Positions 7,749 to 12,990 of a stretch of 12,990 nucleotides of DNA are shown piece after piece (position 1 is the first letter of the stretch; every line of letters starts with the position of its first letter). The notes under the pieces are model-generated. The model saw only the letters and a program-made list of their open reading frames with translations. It was not told where the DNA came from and made no database searches. The position numbers and the translations under genes were made by a program. Origin of the DNA: Chroococcidiopsidaceae cyanobacterium CP_BM_RX_35 (GTDB lineage Bacteria > Cyanobacteriota > Cyanobacteriia > Cyanobacteriales > Chroococcidiopsidaceae); contig JAFAVL010000275.1 in the NCBI GenBank assembly GCA_019242465.1, forward strand, positions 1 through 12,990. The letters are read 5' to 3'.

Positions 7749-8503
7749 GAGCTTACCTCCATCTTGACTTGCATTTTCTGGATTTTCGCTGTTAACCATT
7801 GTTCAAATAACTGCTCTTGCAGCTCCTGCTGCAGTTGACCTGCGAGTGATGCTGGCAGAAACTGCTCAACTTGGAATAAATACCAACGTCCTTCCAGTTC
7901 AATTGGTCCGACGAGATCGCCAGGATGAGCCGCATCCATAGCCGCTCTGACAACATCGGGCATGTTTCCTCGACTTACGGGTCCCATCATGCCATTGACA
8001 ATTCGGTCATCCGCCAAGGAATACTCTTGGGCGAGTTGCTCAAATCTGGTTCCCTCTTCAATTTGGCTTTGCAGTTCCAGAGCCAGTTCCCGCTGGGCTA
8101 CGACGATCCGAGAGAGGATCACTTTATCTAAAAATAGTTTTTGTTCAATAAAATATGTTGTGAGTTTTGGCTCTGTCACCAAAGTTTTGAGCTTGGCCAA
8201 CTTAAAGCCACGAACGACTTGATTGTGGAAAGTCGCATAATCCATTCCATTGCTGGCGAGCCATTCCTGAAACTTGTTCGGGTTGGTTAGCTGCTGCTCT
8301 AAACGAAACTCAATCACTTGTTGCTCGACCAATGCTGGGTCAATGTCAAGACCTGGGTAGTCTTGCAGTTCTCGCTCTAGAGTATACTGACGCAAAATCT
8401 CTCCAATGAAAGGCTGAAGCTTGCCAGAGGATTGCAGATGCTTTAATGCTTGGACAACCGAAATCGGCTGTTGATCAACTGTTAACAATAAATTGGAATT
8501 CAT
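7745..8503 (-). CDS. Parvulin-type peptidyl-prolyl isomerase (SurA/PpiC-like) of the secretion operon
   Basis: The protein has 252 residues from ATG 8503; GTG at 8506 would add one. AGGAG with a 7-nt spacer favours the ATG. Residues about 1-115 are helical and resemble the SurA N-terminal chaperone region. Residues about 125-215 form a PpiC rotamase domain (ILSRIVVAQRELALEL, FEQLAQEYSLADD, then GMMGPVSRGNMPDVVRAAM and GDLVGPIELEGRWYLFQVEQ). Unlike SurA or PrsA there is no signal peptide or transmembrane segment, so it should act in the cytoplasm, perhaps holding the cargo export-competent or serving the exporter's C39-like domain. Its stop overlaps the exporter start by four bases. Such isomerases accompany HlyD and C39-type exporters in cyanobacterial clusters. 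The cargo link is inference. Confidence 0.88.
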   Translation of the reverse strand: MNSNLLLTVDQQPISVVQALKHLQSSGKLQPFIGEILRQYTLERELQDYPGLDIDPALVEQQVIEFRLEQQLTNPNKFQEWLASNGMDYATFHNQVVRGFKLAKLKTLVTEPKLTTYFIEQKLFLDKVILSRIVVAQRELALELQSQIEEGTRFEQLAQEYSLADDRIVNGMMGPVSRGNMPDVVRAAMDAAHPGDLVGPIELEGRWYLFQVEQFLPASLAGQLQQELQEQLFEQWLTAKIQKMQVKMEVSS

Positions 8504-8507
8504 CACT

Positions 8508-8567
8508 TCACTCTCCTAAACTGAGGTTGCCTGACTTAACTGCCGATGAAAGGTTGTGTGAGTTCAT
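8508..8567 (-). CDS. 19-residue leader ORF upstream of the isomerase gene
   Basis: ATG 8567 is preceded by AGGAG with a 9-nt spacer and opens a frame reading MNSHNLSSAVKSGNLSLGE, ending at TGA 8510-8508, four bases before the isomerase ATG. The GGAGAG that serves the isomerase lies in its last codons, so translation of the two could be coupled. At DNA level its first 20 bases match the start of the beta-helix gene at 10766 with a one-base length difference, so the peptides differ (MNSHNLS versus MTLTQPS). It may be a regulatory leader peptide or the stump of a lost substrate gene. There is no double-glycine motif. Expression is untested. Confidence 0.45.
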   Translation of the reverse strand: MNSHNLSSAVKSGNLSLGE

Positions 8568-8688
8568 GAGTGATTTCTCCTGGAGTGAAAGCGTTCATAT
8601 TTTTCGCCGTTTGATTAATTGCAGAATCTTAGATTCCTTTGTTTCACACGTTGACCTCTACTTTTTTATGCACTGCACCTAGTTGAGA
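8550..8688 (-). repeat. Upstream-region repeat, copy 1 (before the isomerase-exporter-HlyD operon)
   Basis: This block matches 10749-10885 in the same orientation. Two stretches are identical: 36 bp (8590-8625 with 10787-10822) and 39 bp (8641-8679 with 10838-10876). On the minus strand both copies lead into a ribosome site and an ATG, so the block is a 5' region, probably with promoter function. The main unmatched stretch in this copy holds a perfect palindrome, GAATCT-T-AGATTC (8624-8636), not present in copy 2. The promoter boxes are not clear. Confidence 0.85.
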
Positions 8689-8770
8689 CGAAAAATTGCG
8701 ACAAAAACAGGTTGTGTTGCCAAAATTTGTTAAGGACAGAAAACTCCTTTGGGCTACTGATTGCATAAAC

Positions 8771-8802
8771 GATCGCCCCTGGGAACTCAGCCAGGAGCGG
8801 TC
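8771..8802 (-). terminator. Hairpin downstream of the beta-helix gene, probable terminator
   Basis: GATCGCCCCTGG (8771-8782) pairs with CCAGGAGCGGTC (8791-8802) around an 8-nt loop: ten Watson-Crick pairs, one G-U and one mismatch on the minus-strand RNA. It begins about 62 nt after the stop at 8865. The following bases (GTTTATG) are only weakly U-rich, so it may be a terminator or a 3'-stabilising stem. Confidence 0.5.
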
Positions 8803-8864
8803 ACTCTTGCCGTGCAACTGTTGGTTAAAACAGACAAGTTGAACAGTTTGGTTAAACGTGCGAA

Positions 8865-10766
8865 CTAAGCAAACGTGACCGGACCAAATACATCCGGTGT
8901 GTCATTAGGAACATTGGCTGCCTGAGCCGCCTGGTTGCCAGAGAAGCTCGATCCAGTCACCGTGACGCTACCTGAACTTAAAGAAAGCAGAATTGCACCG
9001 CCTTTGTAGTTGGTGCTGTTGTTGTTGAAGGCGCTGGTTGCGATAGTTGCCGTGCCATTGTCAAACAGCGCCCCGCCGCCAACCAGCGAGGTGTTCTGAC
9101 TGAAGGTAGTGCCCGTTACATTCAGGGTACCGGAATTGGAGATACCGCCACCTAATCCGTTGGGGCTGGCGTTCGCGATAAAGGACCCGCCAGTAATCGT
9201 AGCGGTGCCCCCGATATTCTCCAGTCCAGCCCCGTTACCGCCACTGTTGCCACTGACGGTGGTGGCGGCAAGAATCAGCGTGCCCATGTTGTTGAAAATG
9301 CCAGCGCCCCCCAGATCGGCTGTGCCACCCGTTACGATGTCGTTACTCAGCGCCAGCGTACCCTGGTTGTAGATATCCCCGCCAAAGTTGTTGTAGCCGC
9401 TGACGCCATTGGTGATGGTCAACCCGGAAATGCTGACGTTGGTTCCTGCCGCAACATTAAAGTCACGGGACTTATGGTTAGCATCGATCGTCAGTTGAGT
9501 CGCTCCCGGTCCCTGGATGTTGAGGCTCTTGTTGATTGCTAGTTCGCCCTGCCTGAGAACGATCGTGCCCTTGGCGAGGGTGGGCGCAAAGATAATCGTC
9601 TCGCCCGATATCCCTCCATTAATTGCATTCCGCAGCGACAGGTGCCCCGCGCTGAAGTTGCCGTCGTTAGTATCTTGCAGGGTATCAACAGTGGCGGTAA
9701 AGCTGCCAAAGGTATCGTTGTTGTTGCTTGGCGTGCCGTTCGAGGCAGACGAGACATTGCCGGAGAAGGTCAGCCCTAACGCTGTAGCGGTCGCACCGTG
9801 GGCACTATCGACAGAGATTGCTGCCCCTAAAGCCGCTTTGTTGTTGGTGAAGCTGCTGTTCGTGACATTCAGCGTACTGGTGTTGTTGTTGACGATTGCC
9901 GCCCCAGCGCCACCCACAACGCTGTTGCCAGTAAAGCTGCTGCCCGTGACCGTCAGTTTCCCATTCCCCGCATTGACGAGCGCCCCGCCGACGCCACCCG
10001 GTACAGCGCTGTTGTTGGTAAAGGTGCTGTTAGTGATAGCCACAGTGCCATTTACGCATTCGACCGCGCCGCCGTTGACAGCGCTGTTGCCGGTGAAGCT
10101 ACTGTTGGTGATAGTGGCGGTACCCAGATCGAAAATAGCACCGCCTGCACTGGTGGGGGCAGTGTTGTTGGTAAAAGTGTCGCCATTGGCGGTCAACGTG
10201 CCATTGTTGAAAATGCCGCCACCATTTTGGTTCACCCTGTTGTTTAGCAGCGTGCTGTTGTTCAGCGTCAACGTGCCATTGTTGAGGATGCCGCCTCCAT
10301 TATTAGTGGCGCTGAATCCGTTAGCAATCGTCAGCCCTGAGATCGTGGTCTTAGCGCCTGCTTCAATGGTGAAATCTTGCAGCTTGTTGTTGCCGCTAAT
10401 GGTGAGAACATTGGCACCTGTACCATTGATGGTCAGGTTCTTCGCGGTAATATCGAGGGCTGCGGAAGTCAGCGTAATCGTGTGAGCACCGTTTCCTAGA
10501 TTAAAGTTGATCGTATCAACAGCAGTGGGAGTTTTGGCACTGTCGGTATTAGCATTGAGAATTGCCTGTCGTAAGGAACCCACGCCACTGTCATTGGTGT
10601 TGGTGACGGTGAAGGTGTGAGTCGATTGGCTGGCTCCCTGTGGCAATTGCATTGCCAAATTAAGCGGAGACGTTTGCTGATTTGAGGTTGTGAGCGGATG
10701 GCTCGTGTTCAGTGAGTTTCCCATTGTCAGGGAGGTTCCGTGGTTGGAAGGTTGTGTGAGTGTCAT
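8865..10766 (-). CDS. Right-handed beta-helix repeat protein (PMP/CSLREA-like), candidate type I secretion substrate
   Basis: The 633-residue product is rich in Asn, Thr, Ser and Gly with one Cys (237). After a low-complexity N-terminus (1-50) there are two homologous modules. Module 1 (about 52-356) opens TFTVTNTNDSGVGSLRQAIL; module 2 (about 357-633) opens with TATVDTLQDTNDG and has HLSLRNAINGG. Each has a LTI.G.GA..LTI capping part and ISGLTI.NG, then ladders of GGAI or GGGIFNNGTL alternating with SSFTGN/STFTNN, as in polymorphic outer-membrane-protein repeats. They end DTFGSFTA and PDVFGPVTFA. There is no Sec signal, anchor or RTX nonapeptide. A shared upstream region and the adjacent exporter make it the likely cargo (inference). 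It would be surface-exposed or released; function unknown. ATG 10766 follows CGAG nine bases upstream. Confidence 0.85.
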   Translation of the reverse strand: MTLTQPSNHGTSLTMGNSLNTSHPLTTSNQQTSPLNLAMQLPQGASQSTHTFTVTNTNDSGVGSLRQAILNANTDSAKTPTAVDTINFNLGNGAHTITLTSAALDITAKNLTINGTGANVLTISGNNKLQDFTIEAGAKTTISGLTIANGFSATNNGGGILNNGTLTLNNSTLLNNRVNQNGGGIFNNGTLTANGDTFTNNTAPTSAGGAIFDLGTATITNSSFTGNSAVNGGAVECVNGTVAITNSTFTNNSAVPGGVGGALVNAGNGKLTVTGSSFTGNSVVGGAGAAIVNNNTSTLNVTNSSFTNNKAALGAAISVDSAHGATATALGLTFSGNVSSASNGTPSNNNDTFGSFTATVDTLQDTNDGNFSAGHLSLRNAINGGISGETIIFAPTLAKGTIVLRQGELAINKSLNIQGPGATQLTIDANHKSRDFNVAAGTNVSISGLTITNGVSGYNNFGGDIYNQGTLALSNDIVTGGTADLGGAGIFNNMGTLILAATTVSGNSGGNGAGLENIGGTATITGGSFIANASPNGLGGGISNSGTLNVTGTTFSQNTSLVGGGALFDNGTATIATSAFNNNSTNYKGGAILLSLSSGSVTVTGSSFSGNQAAQAANVPNDTPDVFGPVTFA

Positions 10767-10885
10767 GGTTGATTTCTCGTGGGTTGAGCGTTCATATTTT
10801 TCGCCGTTTGATTAATTGCAGATGCTCATATTCCTTCGTTTCACACGTTGACCTCTACTTTTTTATGCACTGCACCGGGCTGAGA
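10749..10885 (-). repeat. Upstream-region repeat, copy 2 (before the beta-helix gene)
   Basis: Second copy of the block described at 8550-8688, covering the first codons, the ribosome site and about 115 bp upstream of the beta-helix gene. Its ribosome site is weaker (CGAG in place of GGAG). Similarity to copy 1 ends at TGAGA (10881-10885), exactly where the IS terminal repeat begins, so the IS has replaced or displaced whatever lay further upstream. Confidence 0.85.
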
Positions 10886-10903
10886 GGATGTCTGAGAAGT
10901 ATA
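10884..10903 (+). repeat. Left terminal inverted repeat of the IS
   Basis: This stretch is the exact reverse complement of 11734-11753. One further base on each side (A at 10883, T at 11754) also pairs, as expected if part of a TNA target. Confidence 0.88.
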
Positions 10904-10940
10904 GAATTTAACTCTTGTGCATTGAGAGACAACAGGAGTT

Positions 10941-11728
10941 ATGAAGCGGAAGCTGTATCCTACTGACCTGACGGAGAAACAAATGGTTGATTCTGGCACC
11001 ACTCATTCCCACAGCCAAAACCGGAGGTCGTCCCCGCCGCGTGAATCTGCGAGAAGTGCTGAAGGCAATCTTCTATATTCTTTGCGGAGGTTGCGCTTGG
11101 CGTATGCTGCCCCATGATTTCCCAGCTGGGAAAACGGTCTATCATTATTTCCGCGCTTTGGCGTACTGGTGGGGTGTGGCAGCAGATAAATCAAGCTTTA
11201 CGGGAGAAAGTCCGCTCCTATGCTGGACGACAACCGACTCCAAGTGCTGCCATAGTTGACAGCCAGTCGGTCAAGACGACTGAAGTAGCTCAGGAGGTTG
11301 GCTATGACGGAGCTAAGCTGGTTAAAGGTCACAAACGGCATCTGCGCGTCAATACTCTAGGACTATTGCTGCAAGTAGTAGTCAGTGCTGCCAATAGAAG
11401 CGAAAAAGCTGGAGCACTACTGCTCCTTGAGAAAATTGTTGGTCAGTTTCCACGCCTAATTAAGCTGTTTGCAGATCCAGGTTATGACGGTGACGGTAAA
11501 GACTTCAAGCAGAAAGTCAAAGATGACCACAATTTAGAGTTGGAAGTGGTTAAGCGGAAACTCACCAAGGGATTTCAAGTCCTGCCTTGGCGGTGGATAA
11601 TCGAGCGCACTTTGGCATGGCTTGTGCGATGTCGACGACTGACGATTGATTATGCAGCTTTGCCTGCTACTGCCGAAGCCTTTATTTATACTGCTATGGT
11701 TCGACTTATGGTAAGACTATTAGCGTAG
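10941..11728 (+). pseudogene. IS5-family transposase gene broken by two +1 frameshifts
   Basis: ATG 10941, behind AGGAG, starts MKRKLYPTDLTEKQ. An extra A in CAAATGG (10980-10986) shifts the frame; the expected sequence WLILAPLIPTAKTGGRP continues at 10984, with REVLKAIFYILCGGCAWRML and YHYFRA. An extra T in GCTTTGG (11155-11161) shifts again into WRTGGVWQQINQALREKV. The last frame carries AAIVDSQSVK with the first Asp, LFADPGYDG with the second, and WIIERTLAWL with the catalytic Glu, and stops at 11728. Removing one base at each site would restore a protein of about 262 residues, normal for the group. All catalytic residues survive. Some IS5 elements use programmed frameshifting, but these are short three-base runs rather than slippery heptamers, so decay or sequencing error is likelier. 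Confidence 0.85.
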
Positions 11729-11733
11729 CTATT

Positions 11734-11753
11734 TATACTTCTCAGACATCCTC
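11734..11753 (-). repeat. Right terminal inverted repeat of the IS
   Basis: Exact reverse complement of 10884-10903. It begins five bases after the last transposase stop codon. Confidence 0.88.
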
Positions 11754-11755
11754 TA

Positions 11756-11947
11756 AACTATCTAATTCTTGTGCCACTAGCAAAATCTTGCGATCGATTT
11801 GCAGGCTTTTCGGCAAAAGCAATCCCAGAGTGAATACAATCAAAGCTAGACGCATTTGGTTTGCAGCCTGAAAATTCCGATCACTCAGCAGATTGAATGT
11901 ACTCGCCCGCCCATTTCATCTAGCCAAAACAAGGGTTGGGAAAACAT
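11756..11947 (+). pseudogene. Decayed, truncated copy of the AraC-family gene's promoter and first codons
   Basis: Starting two bases after the IS end, this segment aligns ungapped with 1165-1356 (about 24 mismatches in 192 by hand count). The ATG has become CTG at 11868, and similarity ends abruptly after AAAACAT at 11947, where the copy runs into TAG (11947-11949 in the former frame region). The operator-like block TTGCAGGCTTTTCGGCAA is unchanged. No later part of the regulator follows. It cannot encode a regulator, though the promoter or operator could still bind protein. The segment to 11985 shows nothing else. Confidence 0.8.
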
Positions 11948-11985
11948 GTAGCCTCTCGCATCGTTAGGTATTCGCCCCGCAGTCA

Positions 11986-12990
11986 CTAAGCTTTCTGATC
12001 GAGTTGAATTGCTCGTTCTAAGGCAGCTTTCTCTCTAGCTCTACGAGCGTAAGGTTTTAATTGGGCAGAATTCCAGCCACTAATAATACTTAAATCCTCT
12101 AAACTGATCCCCCTCATCAACATTTCTACACACCATGTCTGCCGCGATTGGTCAAGCGTTGGCGGTTGACCAGTTGGCGTCAATAACCCTGCCGTTAATG
12201 TTTGCCAGCGCGAACGTAACTCTACCACTGACAAAGGTTGACCAGCATCATCAAGTAATAATGCTGGTCGGTTATCTCTGCGGCTTTTGAGCCATTGACT
12301 CAAGGGATTGCGAGTATGGGAACCATAGCGCTTGCCTAGAATCCATTGGTTAAGTGGTACCTGTCTCACTGCACCTTGGACCAGCGGTAGCGTGCTGCTA
12401 GAGCCGCTGAGAGCGAAACGCTGAGATACTTGTAATAGGTGTTGGTGAACGTTACTCAGGAAGTGAGATCGCTCTAAAGCAACAATTTCTTCTGGAAAAA
12501 GACCAGCCCCAAACAAAATGTAGACCATGGCATAATCTCGTAGCCCCTTTTTCTTAGCTCGTTCCAGAATTGAGTGAACTAAACTTGCTGGCAAATCAGC
12601 TACCTGTTCCTTTGCTTGTAGGCTGGCAGAACTTTCTGGAGCTATTAGCAATGGCGATCCAGATCCTGGTAAAAACAAGGCTACCAAACTCTCTAAAAAA
12701 TCAGCTCGGTCCTTCCAAAGCTCATGAAACTCACTGGTAAACTCGACCACGGCATATCCCAACAACATGCAGTTGAGTAAACTTGCAAGCTTTTCTGCTG
12801 GTAGATGGGTGGGCAACTGTCTTCCCTGAATGACGTTTGCCAAATACTGGGCAACATAACAATTAGCTTGAGTTAATCCTCGCCCCAATGCCTGACGGGT
12901 TTCTACTGGATACTGACCTGCCTCTCCGACTACGGACCGCACAAATTCTGGAACTCTTTCTAGAGCCTGTAAACGACCACTGGCATAGTC
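11986..12990 (-). CDS. TetR-C-terminal-like region joined to a degenerate tyrosine-recombinase domain (partial, N-terminus off the right edge)
   Basis: The frame stays open to the right edge (335 visible codons beginning DYASGRLQALERVPEF); an internal GTG at 12942 is not a convincing start. Visible residues about 1-110 are helical and resemble the ligand-binding part of TetR-family regulators (LASLLNCMLLGYAVVEF, FLESLVALFLPG). Residues about 135-325 follow the tyrosine recombinase catalytic fold: RDYAMVYILFGAGLFPEEIVAL; VPLNQWILGKR; then DQSRQTWCVEMLMRGISLED and LSIISGWNSAQLKPYARRARE. The first catalytic Arg (TGLR) is Phe165 and the His of HxLRH is Asp or Gln; Arg283, Trp306 (H/W position) and Tyr314 remain. 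So strand cleavage is doubtful and a DNA-binding or regulatory role is possible. The TetR part is a tentative match. Confidence 0.65.
   Translation of the reverse strand, partial: DYASGRLQALERVPEFVRSVVGEAGQYPVETRQALGRGLTQANCYVAQYLANVIQGRQLPTHLPAEKLASLLNCMLLGYAVVEFTSEFHELWKDRADFLESLVALFLPGSGSPLLIAPESSASLQAKEQVADLPASLVHSILERAKKKGLRDYAMVYILFGAGLFPEEIVALERSHFLSNVHQHLLQVSQRFALSGSSSTLPLVQGAVRQVPLNQWILGKRYGSHTRNPLSQWLKSRRDNRPALLLDDAGQPLSVVELRSRWQTLTAGLLTPTGQPPTLDQSRQTWCVEMLMRGISLEDLSIISGWNSAQLKPYARRAREKAALERAIQLDQKA

Larger units (their letters stand above)
10884..11753 (+). mobile_element. IS5-family insertion sequence, 870 bp, probably inactive
   Basis: Perfect 20-bp terminal inverted repeats (GAGGATGTCTGAGAAG at the left end, its complement at the right) enclose one broken DDE transposase gene. 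Length and transposase type fit the IS427/IS1031-like groups of IS5. The flanking trinucleotides are TGA on the left and TAA on the right: both fit the TNA target used by such elements, but they are not identical, so no clean target duplication remains. The element lies upstream of the beta-helix gene in the opposite orientation. Confidence 0.88.

Noticed and set aside
7748..7799. Upstream in-frame ATG at 7799 as the exporter start
   Set aside because: It lies inside the isomerase gene with no good ribosome site, whereas ATG 7748 has GGAGG at ideal spacing and an ATGA overlap with the stop.
9517..10485. Long open frame (322 codons) on the plus strand opposite the beta-helix gene
   Set aside because: The translation is a Leu/Pro/Val-rich run with no domain, the usual shadow of Asn/Thr/Gly-rich repeats read antisense; the minus-strand protein has clear repeat motifs.
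8865..10766. Beta-helix protein as a double-glycine leader substrate
   Set aside because: No GG/GA-type leader cleavage site is seen near the N-terminus, and the exporter's C39 domain lacks its catalytic residues.
8508..10885. The duplicated upstream blocks as a CRISPR array or tandem repeat
   Set aside because: There are only two copies, 2.2 kb apart, each joined to a gene start, with no spacer periodicity.

Overview
The window looks like chromosomal DNA of a cyanobacterium, probably one with a large, repeat-rich genome. The grounds are an exact HIP1 octamer (GCGATCGC, 7065-7072) and a cyanobacterial style of secretion operon, in which an ABC exporter with an N-terminal cyclic-nucleotide-binding-like domain is encoded beside a parvulin-type isomerase and an HlyD adaptor. 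Remnants of at least two IS families and three decayed gene fragments lie between the intact genes. The species cannot be named from the sequence.

Left part (1-3139): a two-gene minus-strand unit, an atypical NAD(P)-binding SDR protein followed by a DUF1772 membrane protein that runs off the left edge, diverges from a plus-strand AraC-family regulator. Behind the regulator lies the C-terminal scrap of a DUF1330 gene. A 66-nt segment bracketed by a perfect 11-bp inverted repeat follows, then an overlapping type II toxin-antitoxin pair (ParE/RelE-like toxin). From 3268 to 3647 there is a frameshifted, truncated IS701-type transposase remnant.

Central part (3701-10885, all minus strand): what looks like a dedicated type I secretion locus. 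In order of transcription it holds a 633-residue right-handed beta-helix protein (candidate substrate), a hairpin terminator, a second copy of the upstream region that precedes the beta-helix gene, a 19-codon leader ORF, a parvulin isomerase without a signal peptide, an ABC exporter, and an HlyD-type adaptor. The exporter's C39 domain has lost the catalytic Cys and Asp, so it should bind cargo rather than cut a double-glycine leader. No outer-membrane TolC-type gene is present. The same ~138-bp block, including the start-codon region, precedes both the substrate gene and the exporter operon, which suggests co-regulation or descent from a duplicated precursor gene.

Right part (10884-12990): an 870-bp IS5-type element with 20-bp perfect terminal inverted repeats carries a transposase broken by two +1 slips. 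It abuts the duplicated promoter block on its left. On its right is a decayed 192-bp copy (about 87% identical, ungapped) of the promoter and first codons of the AraC gene at 1165-1356. The last gene, minus strand and cut by the right edge, joins a TetR-C-terminal-like helical region to a tyrosine-recombinase-like domain lacking key catalytic residues.

The most interesting points are the non-cleaving exporter paired with a beta-helix cargo, the duplicated leader and start region, and the IS sitting exactly between two duplicated fragments.
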